64,000 nucleotides of DNA from Selenomonas sputigena_A (GCF_051603425.1 NZ_CP194411.1:1860001-1924000), one strand, 5' to 3'. Positions 53,808 to 64,000 are shown, counted from the first letter of the stretch. Program-made: numbers and translations. The notes: generated by a model from the letters alone, not told the origin.

Positions 53808-54044
53808 AATGAATGGCTCCTCTCTGTTATCTCTGTGTGTTTCAAAGGGCATGTTGTGGGTAAGGCGGAAGGGGGCAAGGGAGTTTCTTTGACAGGCAGG
53901 TTTGTGCTATACTGTCGATGGTATGGATGCTCATGGATCTTTTGGCTGTTGTCAAGGAAGCTCGGATAAATTCCGCATCGTCGTCTTGGCGCATCGCTTT
54001 ATTTATGCAATTTGCGCGGCTTTGCAAAATGAAATTGGGATTGG

Positions 54045-55211
54045 ATGGTAGGAATGGAAAACAATGATCTGCCGGTGGAACGTTCGCGCAGTTTGCTGCA
54101 CCGTGCCAATCAGGCTTTTTTCTTTGTCGGGGGCTTCGGTACGGCTTCTTGGGCGCCGCTGGTGCCGCTCTTGAAAGAGCGGTTGGCGGTGGAGGAGGAT
54201 ATGCTCGGGCTTTTGCTTCTCTGTATCGGTGTAGGTTCTTTGCTGACCATGCCGCTTGCCGGTTCTCTGGCGGGACGCTTTGGCTGCCGGCGGGTGATCG
54301 CGGTCGATTCCCTTGTCTTTGCAGGGCTGCTTCTCCTGCTCGCCTGGGTGGACCGTATTTATCTTGCTGTGCCGGCGCTTCTGGCCTTTGGCGCTTCGAT
54401 GGGCATCATTGACGTCACGGTCAATATCCATGCCGTGCGCGTGGAACTGCTTTTGAAAAAACGCGTGATGAGCGGTATGCACGCGCTTTGGAGCGTGGGC
54501 GGCTTCTTGGGAGCAGGTCTTTTCGGCGTTTGGATGATGCTGGGGTTCACGCCGTTGGGCGCGACGGCATGCTCGTCCGCTTTCATCGCGCTGCTGGTTC
54601 TCGCCTTTGCGCGCTTTTTGCTCGCGGGCAGAAGCGATTCCAGCGGCTCCGTGCTGGCCGTGCCGAGCGGCGTCGTGGTCTTTGTCGCAGCTGTAGCGTT
54701 CGTTTCTTTTTTGGTCGAGGGAGCCGTCATGGATTGGTCCGGCGTGTTCCTCACGATGGTGCGCGGCATGGATCTTTCGCTTGCGGGTACGGGCTTCGCC
54801 GTCTTTTCTGCAGCGATGCTCCTCATGCGTCTTTTGGGGGACAGGCTTGTAAATTTCCTCGGGGCGCGCCGTGTTGTTTTTTTCGGTTCCATCATCGCCA
54901 TCGCAGGCTTTTTGCTCGTGATTTTCACGCCTTTTGCACCGCTTGTTTTTCTTGGCTTTTTTGCTGTCGGTTTCGGCTGCTCCAACATTGTGCCGATTTT
55001 CTTTTCGCTCATGGGCAGGCAGAAAGATATGCCGCTCCATACGGCTGTCGCTGCCGTATCGACCTGTGGTTACATCGGCATACTCATGGGGCCGGCCATC
55101 ATCGGTTTTATTGCCCACAGCACGAGCCTTATGGCTTCTTTCGGACTGCTTGCTTTTTTGCTCTTTTGGCAGCTTATGGTCGGTCTTCATGTGTTTCGCA
55201 GGGTGGCATAA
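54045..55211 (+). CDS. Major facilitator superfamily transporter
   Basis: A 388-residue MFS protein with twelve predicted transmembrane segments. The N-half has the loop 2-3 signature region GSLAGRFGCRRVI and IIDVTVNIHAVRVE with GMHALWSVGGFLGAG, the pattern of YbjJ/fucose-permease-like carriers. The C-half repeats with LLGDRLVNFLGARRVV. Substrate not predictable. Start ATG 54045, with an in-frame ATG at 54054 as alternative. It ends at a terminator shared with recQ. Confidence 0.85.
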   Translation: MVGMENNDLPVERSRSLLHRANQAFFFVGGFGTASWAPLVPLLKERLAVEEDMLGLLLLCIGVGSLLTMPLAGSLAGRFGCRRVIAVDSLVFAGLLLLLAWVDRIYLAVPALLAFGASMGIIDVTVNIHAVRVELLLKKRVMSGMHALWSVGGFLGAGLFGVWMMLGFTPLGATACSSAFIALLVLAFARFLLAGRSDSSGSVLAVPSGVVVFVAAVAFVSFLVEGAVMDWSGVFLTMVRGMDLSLAGTGFAVFSAAMLLMRLLGDRLVNFLGARRVVFFGSIIAIAGFLLVIFTPFAPLVFLGFFAVGFGCSNIVPIFFSLMGRQKDMPLHTAVAAVSTCGYIGILMGPAIIGFIAHSTSLMASFGLLAFLLFWQLMVGLHVFRRVA

Positions 55212-55230
55212 AATTTCCTGCCGGGTGTTT

Positions 55231-55272
55231 GTCGGCATCTGCGCTTAGGCTGAGGGCAGATGCCGGCTTTTA
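55231..55272. terminator. Terminator between the MFS gene and recQ
   Basis: GTCGGCATCTGC (55231-55242) pairs with GCAGATGCCGGC (55256-55267) and is followed by TTTTATTTT. It overlaps the recQ stop codon. Confidence 0.75.
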
Positions 55273-57051
55273 TTTTCCATGCGCCCGGATGCAGGCGAGA
55301 AATTCCTGGCCGTATCGTTCGCGCTTCCTTTCGCCAACGCCTTTGATATGCAGGAGATCGTCCAGGGTTTGGGGAAGCTGACGGCACATGTCGCGCAGCG
55401 TCGCGTCGGAAAAAATGACGTAGGGCGGCACCTGGTCGCGTATGGCAAGCTCTTTTCGGAGCGCCCGGAGGTAATCGAAAAGCGACAGGTCGACCGGCTG
55501 CTCCTTCTGCTTTTTGGGGAATTTCTGCAGAACTTGTTTTTTGCCGCGCAGAACGTCGTAGGCGGGCGGTAGGAGACGCAGCACGGGATAGCCGCTTTCC
55601 GTCAGCATGAGGTAGCCTGTGGCGATGAAGCGTTGGATCAGCAGCCTGATTTCGGCGAGGCTTTTATCTTTCATGATGCCGTAGGTCGATAATTCGTCGA
55701 GATGCAAGGCGAGGATGCGCTGCTCGGAAGAGCCTTTGAGCACCTGCGCTGTCAGCGTCATGCCGTAGCGCTCCCTCATGCGGTAGACGCAGGAAAAGAC
55801 TTTCTGCGCGTCGATGGTCACATCGCGCTGCTCGAAATCCCCCCTGCAATTGCTGCAGGCGCTGCAGGTCTCGGGGACATCCGTTTCCCCGAAGTAGCGC
55901 AGGATGAAGGCGCGCAGGCATTCGGGGGTATGGCAGAAGTCCGACATCTTTTGCAGGCAGCCGAGTTCATGCGCCTTGCGCCCGTCATCCTCGGTGGAGA
56001 TGTCGATCAGATATTTCTGAGTCATCACGTCCTGCGGCGCATAGAGCAGGATGCATTCGCCTGCTTCGCCGTCGCGTCCGGCGCGTCCTGCTTCCTGATA
56101 GTAAGATTCGATGTTCTTCGGCATGTTGTAATGGAGGACGAAGCGCACGTTTGATTTGTCGATGCCCATGCCGAAAGCGTTTGTGGCGATGATGGCCTGC
56201 ACGTTGTCGTAGAGAAAGTCGTCCTGCGCCTTTATGCGCGCTTCATCGGAAAGTCCTGCATGGTAATGGCCGACGGAAAATTTTTTCTTTTGCAGGAACT
56301 GGAAAAGCGCGTCGGTTTCCTTGCGTGTCGCGCAGTAGATGATGCCGGCATCCTTGGGGTGCGCGTGCAGATAGGAAGCGACGAAGTCACGGCGGTCGAC
56401 GCCTGTGAGCACGGAAAAAAAGAGGTTCGGGCGATCGAAGCCCGCTACGTGTACGGCGGGGCGGCGCAGTCCGAGCAAGGCGACGATGTCTTCCTGCACG
56501 CGGGGCGTTGCTGTTGCCGTAAAAGCGCCGATGAGCGGACGCCGGGGCAGGCGGTCGATCAGGGGCGCTATGCTCCGGTAGCTGGGGCGGAAGTCGTGTC
56601 CCCATTGGGACAGGCAGTGCGCTTCGTCGACGGCGAGGAAGGATATTTCCTGCTGCTCCGTAAGAGACTGGAAAAAGTCTGTTTCGAGCCTTTCCGGCGC
56701 GGCATAGATGATCTTGTATCGGCCGCGGGCTATGGCGGAGAAACGATCCCGCGCTTCTGCGGCCGTGAGCGAACTGTTGATGAATGTCGCGGGGACGCCT
56801 TGCTCCCTCAGGGCGTCGACCTGGTCCTTCATCAGAGAAATCAGGGGAGAAATCACGAGGGTGAGGCCGGGCAGCAGCAGTGCCGGCACTTGGAAGCAAA
56901 TGGATTTGCCTGCGCCGGTCGGCATGATGGCGACGGTTTCCTTTCCGGCGAGCAGGCTTTTGACAATCAGCTCCTGTGCGGGACGGAAGGACTTGTAGCC
57001 GAAATATTGCTGCAGCGCCTCGAGGGCGCGGGAAAAGACGGGATCGGTCAT
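55270..57051 (-). CDS. recQ: ATP-dependent DNA helicase RecQ
   Basis: A 593-residue 3'-5' helicase in recombination repair. Motifs: Walker A MPTGAGKS, DEAH-type AVDEAHCLSQWGHDFRP, FTATAT, and QEAGRAGRDG; then the RecQ zinc-binding region (CLRAFILRYFG, CSACSNC), winged helix, and a C-terminal HRDC domain (LRALRKELA, LLHIKGVGERKRERYG). ATG 57051 gives the family start. The frame stays open another 87 codons upstream through the 105-bp repeats, which I do not count as coding. Confidence 0.95.
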   Translation of the reverse strand: MTDPVFSRALEALQQYFGYKSFRPAQELIVKSLLAGKETVAIMPTGAGKSICFQVPALLLPGLTLVISPLISLMKDQVDALREQGVPATFINSSLTAAEARDRFSAIARGRYKIIYAAPERLETDFFQSLTEQQEISFLAVDEAHCLSQWGHDFRPSYRSIAPLIDRLPRRPLIGAFTATATPRVQEDIVALLGLRRPAVHVAGFDRPNLFFSVLTGVDRRDFVASYLHAHPKDAGIIYCATRKETDALFQFLQKKKFSVGHYHAGLSDEARIKAQDDFLYDNVQAIIATNAFGMGIDKSNVRFVLHYNMPKNIESYYQEAGRAGRDGEAGECILLYAPQDVMTQKYLIDISTEDDGRKAHELGCLQKMSDFCHTPECLRAFILRYFGETDVPETCSACSNCRGDFEQRDVTIDAQKVFSCVYRMRERYGMTLTAQVLKGSSEQRILALHLDELSTYGIMKDKSLAEIRLLIQRFIATGYLMLTESGYPVLRLLPPAYDVLRGKKQVLQKFPKKQKEQPVDLSLFDYLRALRKELAIRDQVPPYVIFSDATLRDMCRQLPQTLDDLLHIKGVGERKRERYGQEFLACIRAHGK

Positions 57052-57074
57052 GGGAATTCTCCTTATGTCCTGAA

Positions 57075-57343
57075 AGTTTATTATGAAACCCCAAGAGGTC
57101 AAGCCGAAGGCGCAGAGCGATTGGTGAGGTTTCATTAAGGGCGGCGCACAATGTCCACGAAGTGGGCGTTTGTGCGTGTAGTTTATTATGAAAGCCCAAG
57201 AGGTCAAGCGGAAGGCGCAGGGCGATTGGCAGCTTTCATGTAAGGGCGGGGCACAATGTCCACGAAGTGGACGTTTGTGCGTGTAGTTTACAATGAAAGC
57301 CCAAGAGGTCAAGCGGAAGGCGCAGAGCGATTGGCAGCTTTCT
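57075..57343. repeat. Tandem 105-bp repeat, two full copies and one partial
   Basis: Copies run 57075-57179, 57180-57284 and 57285-57343 (partial). Each starts AGTTTA, has GAGGTCAAGC.GAAGGCGCAG, CGATTGG and ATGTCCACGAAGTGG, and ends GTTTGTGCGTGT. Period is exactly 105. They fill most of the recQ-tolC gap. A diverged inverted copy lies at 4889-4993. The rest of the gap to 57494 is A/T-rich, with a candidate promoter area near 57400-57450. Confidence 0.85.
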
Positions 57344-57494
57344 TTGTACTTGTAGTTTACTCTGATCCAATTAAGCTTTCGCGGCGATTCGTTAAATCCC
57401 TCTAAAAGTAAGATTTTTCATATTGTGACGAAAAAGCAAGGGGGGTATAATAAACAACAATGGGCGGGATGTCCGCTTGGGAAGGAGAGGACAG

Positions 57495-59243
57495 ATGATG
57501 AAGAGATGGCGGAAAGAGCCGTTGGCGATTCTCCTGGCGGGAGCGTTTTTCTGCAGCTCAGCGTCCGTGGGCGCGGCGGCAGACCTTTCGTTGGCAAAGG
57601 CGATCGAGCTTGCATTGGCGCAGAATACGGAGCTCAAGCTCACGAGAAAAGCGGAGGAAACCGCAGAAGCGGCCCTGAGACAGGCCAGAGGCGCAAGAGG
57701 TGTTTCCGTCGATGCTTCCGGCGGCTATTCCTACGGGCGTACTTGGGGCGACAGGGGCGACGCCACGAACTCGGGGGTCAACGCCGCCTTGAAGGGCGGT
57801 TTGAGCCTTTGGGACGGCGGCAAGGCGAGCGGTAATATCGATATGTCGAAAATCGATATCTTGAAAGCCCACCTCAGAACGGCGCGTCAGCAGGAGGAGC
57901 TGCGCCTCTCCGTCGTGCAGGCGTATTACAACGCTCTGCAGGCGAGAAAGACCGTCGGGGTCAACCAGGAATCCGTCAACAACTATCAGGCGCATCTGAC
58001 GAATGTCGAGCAGCTTTTTTCTGCCGGCAGCAAGGCGCGCATGGATGTGCTGCGCGCCTCGGTTGAGCTTTCGAATGCACGGCAAACCCTGATCAAGTCT
58101 GAAAATGAATATGAAGTGATGCTTGCCAAGCTGCGCAATATCATAAATATGGACCGCACGGAGCCGCTGAACCTTACGGACGACGCCGTTTATGCACCTT
58201 TTGGGCGCGATCTGGCGGGCTGTCTGCTCTTCGGTGCGGGGAACCGCAAGGATATCCTTGCCGATATCTACGATATCGCAAAGAAGGAAATCGATATCGA
58301 TGTTGTCAAGGCGGATTACGAGCCGCAGCTCGATCTCAATATCAGCGCTTCGGCGAGCAAGGATTTTGAACCGTCGTCTTCGGACAGCCGGGGTGTGACG
58401 GCCGGGCTGAATTTGAACTGGAATATTTTTGACAGCGGACGCAAGGATGCGCGCATCGAGGCGGCGCAGACGGCGCTCGACACGGCGCGGCTGCAGCTGG
58501 AAAAGGACAAGGATGATGTGGACTATGCCATCCGCGAAGCATATTTCAGCATGAAGGAAGCGGAAAAGCGTCTGGACTCCACGCAGGATGCCGTCAACAA
58601 GGCGAAGGAGGACTATTATATTGCGCGTGAGAAGTATCGTGCGGGCGAGGGCATCATGCTCGACATCATCGACGCGCAGCTCGCGCTTTCGACGGCGGAA
58701 CTGAACCATATCAGCGCCCAATACGACTATGCGCGCTATCAGGCGCAGCTGGAAAACGCCATGGGCGTCGAACTGACGGAGAGCGAGCAGCGTGCGGCGG
58801 ACGATATGGATGTGACGCCGCTCACTATTGCGGGAGTGGGGCGCAAGGCTGCTGTGCGCGCCTATGAGGCGGAAATGGCCGCTGTGAAGAGGAAGGAAGC
58901 GGAACGTGCCGACGAGGTGATCCCCTACGCAGGCAATCAGGAGGAGCGCGGCAAGAAAGCGGAACGCATGAATGAGGAAAACCGCGTGGCGGTCGAGAAG
59001 CAGGAAGCGTCGCAGACCGGCGCGAAACCGCATCAGGCTGCCGACACGGCAGGAACGGCTTCTGCAAAGACAGAAGCCGTTTCCGGGACAGGGAGTGCAT
59101 CTGCCAAAAACGGCAGCGCCTCTTCGAGGAAAGGTTCAGATGAGGCGAGCCGCGCTGCCGCTGAAGCTGGGAAGGCCTCCGGCAAGACTGCAGGAGGTGC
59201 GGCAGGCTCTGCCGGATCCGGTGTGGAAGGAGGAGCGGAATGA
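57495..59243 (+). CDS. TolC-family outer membrane efflux protein
   Basis: A 582-residue outer-membrane factor. The signal peptide (about 1-28, LLAGAFFCSSASVGAAA) is followed by two OEP repeats (about 30-225 and 240-430) with long coiled coils, e.g. LRLSVVQAYYNALQARKTV and VDYAIREAYFSMKEAEKRLDS. The C-terminal extension of about 150 residues is Ala/Gly/Ser/Lys-rich and low-complexity, beyond usual TolC length. AAGGAGAGG precedes ATG 57495. It overlaps the adaptor gene by four bases and forms a tripartite exporter with it. Confidence 0.9.
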   Translation: MMKRWRKEPLAILLAGAFFCSSASVGAAADLSLAKAIELALAQNTELKLTRKAEETAEAALRQARGARGVSVDASGGYSYGRTWGDRGDATNSGVNAALKGGLSLWDGGKASGNIDMSKIDILKAHLRTARQQEELRLSVVQAYYNALQARKTVGVNQESVNNYQAHLTNVEQLFSAGSKARMDVLRASVELSNARQTLIKSENEYEVMLAKLRNIINMDRTEPLNLTDDAVYAPFGRDLAGCLLFGAGNRKDILADIYDIAKKEIDIDVVKADYEPQLDLNISASASKDFEPSSSDSRGVTAGLNLNWNIFDSGRKDARIEAAQTALDTARLQLEKDKDDVDYAIREAYFSMKEAEKRLDSTQDAVNKAKEDYYIAREKYRAGEGIMLDIIDAQLALSTAELNHISAQYDYARYQAQLENAMGVELTESEQRAADDMDVTPLTIAGVGRKAAVRAYEAEMAAVKRKEAERADEVIPYAGNQEERGKKAERMNEENRVAVEKQEASQTGAKPHQAADTAGTASAKTEAVSGTGSASAKNGSASSRKGSDEASRAAAEAGKASGKTAGGAAGSAGSGVEGGAE

Positions 59244-60393
59244 AGATTTTCGGGAAAGATATTCCTTTCGGCGCAAAAGCGAAAGCAGCTCTCGCCGTTC
59301 TCGTTTTTGCAGGCTGCGCTTTTTTCGCCTACCAGTATTACGAGGAAGGCCAGGAGGAGCAGGCAAAGCAGGCGGCGGCTACGGAGACGGCTGTCGCGAC
59401 GCGCATGAATCTCAAGTCCAAGGTTTCGGCGACGGGCACGATCATACCAATCGATTCCGTCGAGGTCAGTTCCAAGATTACTGCACGCATCAAGAGCGTG
59501 CTCGTTAAGGAAAACGATGTTGTGACGGCGGGGGAGACGGTTGCGACGCTCGATGCCAAGACCCTTGCGACGAAGCGCGACCAGGCGCAGTACAAGGTGA
59601 CGAATGCGAAGGCGAAGTACAATCGCGAGTCATATCTCTTCGGCATCGGCGCCAATCCGCAGACCACCTACGAGGATGCGCAGTACAACTACGAGGCGGC
59701 GCAGAGCGAGCTTGAGGAAACGGAGTCCGATCTGGCGGAGACGATCATACAGGCGCCGATTAGCGGCGTCGTCGTCGGCAAGCCCAAGACGGCGGGAACG
59801 ATGGCGACTGCAGGCACGGACTATCCGACGGTCATCATGCGCATTGCCGATCTTTCCAAAAAGCAGATCATGGCAAAAGTGGACGAGACGGATATCGGCA
59901 ATATCAAGGTCGGGCAGGAGGCGACATTCACCGTCGACTCTTATTCGGGCAAGACGTTCACGGCACGCGTCACGAAAATCAGCCAGACGGACACGGCGAA
60001 TACATGGCAGACCGTCGCCGCATCGTCGAGCTCGTCGTCCGCCTCCTCTACGGCCAGCGTCATCTACTACTATGTGACGCTCGATGTGGACGATCCGGAA
60101 AATCTTCTTCTGCCTGCGATGACGGCACGCGTCGAGATTGAAACGGCAGATAAGCTCAGTGCGCTTGCCGTGCCGATCGCCGCCTTGAAAACGGAAGCTG
60201 CAGGCTCTTATGTCATCGTCAAGATGCCGGATGGGACGGAGGAAAAGCGTACCGTTACAACGGGCATCTACAGCGATGAGTATGTGGAAATCCTCGACGG
60301 TCTTGTGGAAGGTGAAAATGTCTCGATTTCCTATACGACGTCGCAAAATGCCAAGAAGGGAAATCATGGGCCTGGCGGAGGACCGCCGTTCTG

Positions 60394-60394
<1 letters not shown>
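59240..60394 (+). CDS. macA: MacA-type periplasmic adaptor (membrane fusion protein)
   Basis: A 384-residue HlyD/MacA-family adaptor: N-terminal membrane anchor (about 14-32), a split lipoyl domain (SVEVSSKITARIKSVLVKENDVV ... ETIIQAPISGVV), a short coiled-coil hairpin, a beta-barrel domain and a membrane-proximal domain ending GENVSISYTT. It joins the MacB pump to the TolC protein encoded just upstream. ATGA overlap on the 5' side, TGATG on the 3' side, so translation is coupled throughout. Confidence 0.88.
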
Positions 60395-61212
<818 letters not shown>

Positions 61213-61224
61213 GGAGGGAGAATT

Positions 61225-62442
61225 GTGCTGATTTGGGAAAGCATAAGGATCGCCCTGCATGAACTCTTTGCCAATAAGATGCGCTCCGTCCTGACGATGC
61301 TAGGCATCATCATCGGCGTTGCAGCGGTCATCGCCATGGTCTCCATCGGCATGGGCGTCAAGAGCAATGTGCAGGACTCCATGGCGAGCCTTGGCAGCAA
61401 TATGCTCATCATCACGCCGGGGGCGGAAAACTCGGGCGGCGTTCGCGGCGCGAAGGGATCGCGAACCTCGCTGAAGTATGATGACGCCGAAGAAATCAAG
61501 AAGAAGATCAAGAACATCGACTATGTGTCGCCGACCGTGATGAGTTCCTATCAGGTCGTCAATGGGAACCTGAACTGGAATACATCCGTCATCGGCGTGA
61601 CGCCGGAATACATGGCGATCCGTTCGCTGACCGTCACGGCGGGAACCTTCATCACACAGAGCGATATCGAAAAACGCCAGCGCGTTGCCGTCATCGGCTC
61701 GACGGTGGCGGAAAATCTCTTCGGCGTACAGAATCCCATCGGACAGAATATCCGCATCAACAACCAACCGTTCAAGGTGGTCGGCATTCTTGCAAGCAAG
61801 GGGCAGTCCTCCATGGGGCAGGACCAGGACGATATGGTCGTCATACCGCTGACGACAGGGCAGGAACGCCTCATGGGCATCACCCATGTGCAGTCCGTCA
61901 ACCTCCAGGTCAGCGACCCCGCGAAGATGGAACAGGTGCAGAGCGAAGTTGAGACGCTCCTGCGCCAGCGTCATCATATCGTGGGCGACAAGGAGGATGA
62001 TTTCACAGTCAGCAACCTTACGAGCATCATGGAGACAATGAACCAGACGACGACGATGCTCACGTTGTTTCTCAGCAGCATTGCAGGCATATCGCTTCTC
62101 GTCGGCGGCATCGGAATCATGAACATCATGATGGTTTCCGTCACGGAACGGACGCGTGAGATCGGCATAAGAAAGGCGTTGGGTGCGACATTCAGCAATA
62201 TCATGCTGCAGTTCTTGATTGAATCTGTCGTCATGGGCGTTGTCGGAGGCCTCATAGGCATCGCGATCGGTTGTGCGATTTCCATCGCGATTGCACAGAT
62301 CGGGGATTTCAAGACTGTCATTACGGCGGCGCCGATCCTTCTGTCGTTTTCTTTCGCCGTCGGCGTGGGGCTTTTCTTCGGCATTTATCCTGCGAGGAAA
62401 GCTGCCAAACTCGACCCGATTGACGCGCTGCGGTATGAGTGA
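61225..62442 (+). CDS. MacB-type ABC transporter permease
   Basis: A 405-residue permease with N-terminal amphipathic helix and transmembrane segment (RSVLTMLGIIIGVAAVIAMVS), a periplasmic MacB core domain (about 45-275) and three C-terminal FtsX-type segments with the coupling motif ERTREIGIRKALGAT. GTG 61225 follows GGAGGGAG. Last gene of the TolC-MacA-MacB operon; substrates of such pumps include macrolides, peptides and siderophores, unknown here. Confidence 0.9.
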   Translation: MLIWESIRIALHELFANKMRSVLTMLGIIIGVAAVIAMVSIGMGVKSNVQDSMASLGSNMLIITPGAENSGGVRGAKGSRTSLKYDDAEEIKKKIKNIDYVSPTVMSSYQVVNGNLNWNTSVIGVTPEYMAIRSLTVTAGTFITQSDIEKRQRVAVIGSTVAENLFGVQNPIGQNIRINNQPFKVVGILASKGQSSMGQDQDDMVVIPLTTGQERLMGITHVQSVNLQVSDPAKMEQVQSEVETLLRQRHHIVGDKEDDFTVSNLTSIMETMNQTTTMLTLFLSSIAGISLLVGGIGIMNIMMVSVTERTREIGIRKALGATFSNIMLQFLIESVVMGVVGGLIGIAIGCAISIAIAQIGDFKTVITAAPILLSFSFAVGVGLFFGIYPARKAAKLDPIDALRYE

Positions 62443-62493
62443 ACGCAAAGCGTCGGTTGTCGGGGTGAGAGAATGGATGAATATGTAGGTTTT

Positions 62494-62518
62494 GAGGGGC
62501 GGAAGCCCCTCTTTTTTT
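62494..62518 (+). terminator. Terminator of the efflux operon
   Basis: A 7-bp GC-rich stem, GAGGGGC-GGAA-GCCCCTC, followed by seven T residues; a textbook intrinsic terminator. Confidence 0.92.
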
Positions 62519-62544
62519 GAATTTTATATGAAACTTGAACTATG

Positions 62545-62553
62545 TGGTATAAT
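62545..62553 (+). promoter_or_regulatory. Extended -10 promoter of the OPT gene
   Basis: TG-G-TATAAT at 62545-62553 is a perfect extended -10 element; no good -35 sits 16-18 bases upstream. It lies about 60 bases before the ATG. Confidence 0.5.
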
Positions 62554-62615
62554 AACAATGGATTGTGTCCGAATACTTAGAAGGAGTGAGTTGTTATGGG
62601 GAGAGATTTCGTATC

Positions 62616-64000
62616 ATGAAAAATGAACACAACGAATTTATGCAGCATGAGCTGCGCCTGCCGGAGCTTACTGTCCGCGGCATGCTTCTGGGGGCTGTGC
62701 TGACGGTGATCTTCACGGCGTCCAATGTGTATCTGGGGCTCAAGGTCGGCCTGACGTTTTCCTCGGCTATTCCGGCAGCGGTCATTTCCATGGCGGTGCT
62801 CAAGATGGCGAAGGATGCGAATATCCTGGAAAACAATATGGTGCAGACGCAGGCCTCGGCGGCCGGTACGTTGTCCGCCATCATCTTCATCATCCCGGGT
62901 ATGCTTATGATTGGCTACTGGAACGGTTTCGAGTTTTCCCAGACGCTTCTGGTCGCTGCCTGCGGCGGCTGCCTGGGCGTTCTTTTCACGATTCCTTTGC
63001 GCCGCGCCATGGTCGTGCACAGTGACCTCGCCTATCCCGAGGGTGTGGCAGCGGCGGAAATCCTCAAGGTCAACAGCCATGCCGAGGATGGCAAGGGCGA
63101 GGGAACCGGCCTCAAGGAAATCCTTTCGGGCAGCTTTGTCGCAGGGATCATCGCTCTTTGCACGAGCGGTTTTCAGGTGCTGTCGAGCGCACTTTCTGTC
63201 TGGTTTCCTGTCGGACGAGGCATGACGCAGTTTCCCATCGGGTATTCTTCTGCACTTGTCGGAGCGGGATATCTTATCGGCATAGCGAGCGGTCTTTCCA
63301 TGCTCGTCGGCATCTTGATTGCCTGGGCCGGCTTCGTGCCCTTTTATACGATGACGGGGACGCCGCCGGAAGGCATGGCCATGCAGAAATTTGCCGCAGC
63401 CGTTTATCAGGAACGCGTTCGTCTCATCGGTGCAGGCGCCATGGGCGTCGCTGCTATTTGGACGCTGCTCACCTTGGTGCGTCCCGTCATCGACGGCATG
63501 AAGGAGTCCTTGTCCAGTATGCGTATGCCGGAAGCCGTGAAGGACAGGCACCGTATGGATATCGACATGTCGGCGAAGAGCATCGGTCTGGTTTTTCTCG
63601 TTACAGTCATCGGGCTTCTGGCCGTTTTTTATGCTTTCGTGAGCCCTGAGGGGCTGCCGGCGGGCCAGACCATGGTTTTTGTGCTTGTCGGCGTCGGCGT
63701 TGCCGTGTTCATGGGCTTCTTTGTCGCAGCGGCTTGTGCCTATATGGCAGGGCTTGTCGGCACATCTTCGAGTCCGATTTCCGGGATCGGCATTCTCGGC
63801 ATCATCGTCGCGTCGCTCGTCATGTACGCGCTTTGCTCTTCTTTCGGGATTTTCGCTTTGCCGGGCGGTGAGAAATTCGCGACGGCGACGGCCATCTTCA
63901 CGACATCCATCATTCTCGCCATTGCCTGCATTTCGAATGACAACATGCAGGATCTCAAGACGGGATGGCTCGTCGGTGCAACGCCGTGGCGCCAGCAGGT
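62616..64000 (+). CDS. OPT-family oligopeptide transporter (3' partial)
   Basis: The frame opens at ATG 62616 and is still open at the right edge, giving 461 residues of a protein usually about 630-700 long. It is a polytopic membrane protein with the OPT motifs LPELTVRGMLLGAVLTVIFTASNVYLGLKVGLTFSSAIPAAVIS and, later, SSPISGIGILGIIV and NDNMQDLKTGWLVGATP. OPT proteins import oligopeptides or metal-chelate compounds; substrate unknown. GGGGAGAG lies upstream. Confidence 0.9.
   Translation, partial: MKNEHNEFMQHELRLPELTVRGMLLGAVLTVIFTASNVYLGLKVGLTFSSAIPAAVISMAVLKMAKDANILENNMVQTQASAAGTLSAIIFIIPGMLMIGYWNGFEFSQTLLVAACGGCLGVLFTIPLRRAMVVHSDLAYPEGVAAAEILKVNSHAEDGKGEGTGLKEILSGSFVAGIIALCTSGFQVLSSALSVWFPVGRGMTQFPIGYSSALVGAGYLIGIASGLSMLVGILIAWAGFVPFYTMTGTPPEGMAMQKFAAAVYQERVRLIGAGAMGVAAIWTLLTLVRPVIDGMKESLSSMRMPEAVKDRHRMDIDMSAKSIGLVFLVTVIGLLAVFYAFVSPEGLPAGQTMVFVLVGVGVAVFMGFFVAAACAYMAGLVGTSSSPISGIGILGIIVASLVMYALCSSFGIFALPGGEKFATATAIFTTSIILAIACISNDNMQDLKTGWLVGATPWRQQ

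Noticed and set aside
57052..57312. An 87-codon N-terminal extension of recQ
   Set aside because: It would be made entirely of the 105-bp repeats; RecQ proteins begin at the chosen start.

Overview
The window reads as chromosomal DNA of a diderm Firmicute of the class Negativicutes, most likely a Selenomonas-like member of the Selenomonadaceae. The ribosomal protein operon order, SpoVS, YmdB and the P-loop/Asp23 protein are Firmicute traits. A TpsB-type outer-membrane translocator and a TolC/MacA/MacB tripartite exporter require an outer membrane. The DNA is GC-rich, and many start codons are TTG or GTG. The genus is inferred; no rRNA gene is present to settle it.

Layout. Positions 1-4700 hold ymdB, spoVS, a PHP phosphoesterase, a P-loop/Asp23 protein, a deoxyinosine glycosylase and a small membrane protein. 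clpB (5178-7751) follows, behind a sigma-70 promoter overlapped by a perfectly symmetric GTCAAA-type operator. Positions 7.8-19.2 kb form an accessory island: a decayed IS1182-like transposase, a six-gene type III-D CRISPR effector operon (Cas10 without an HD domain, a single Cas7, a Csx10/Cas5-like protein, a double Cas7, Csx19, and a TIGR03986-type Cas7), a leader with a near-consensus promoter, a nine-repeat CRISPR array, and a truncated cas1. Positions 19.2-38.6 kb are the str, S10, spc and alpha operons (L7Ae-like gene to rplQ), complete except that map is absent between adk and infA.

Positions 38.6-64 kb hold transport and metabolism genes: a DUF4418/FtsX/ABC-ATPase operon, purF, an orphan tpsB, an intact IS1182-family element, an NAD-type malic enzyme, a small GNAT protein, tRNA-Ser(UGA), a TetR regulator divergent from a P1B-type metal ATPase, a pair of half-size chromate transporters, two paralogous small proteins of unknown function, an MFS transporter, recQ, a TolC-MacA-MacB export operon, and the start of an OPT oligopeptide transporter that runs off the right edge.

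The most interesting system is the CRISPR locus. It appears to be a type III-D2-like effector in which the single Cas7 and the Cas5-like subunit with a helical C-terminal region are separate adjacent genes; in the cyanobacterial III-Dv complex the corresponding parts are fused. Cas10 keeps GGDD, but no cas6, CARF effector or full adaptation module lies nearby. Also notable are a family of terminator-like hairpins sharing a CTGTTGCA core, which bracket both insertion sequences, and a 105-bp repeat present as tandem copies at 57.1 kb and as one diverged inverted copy at 4.9 kb.
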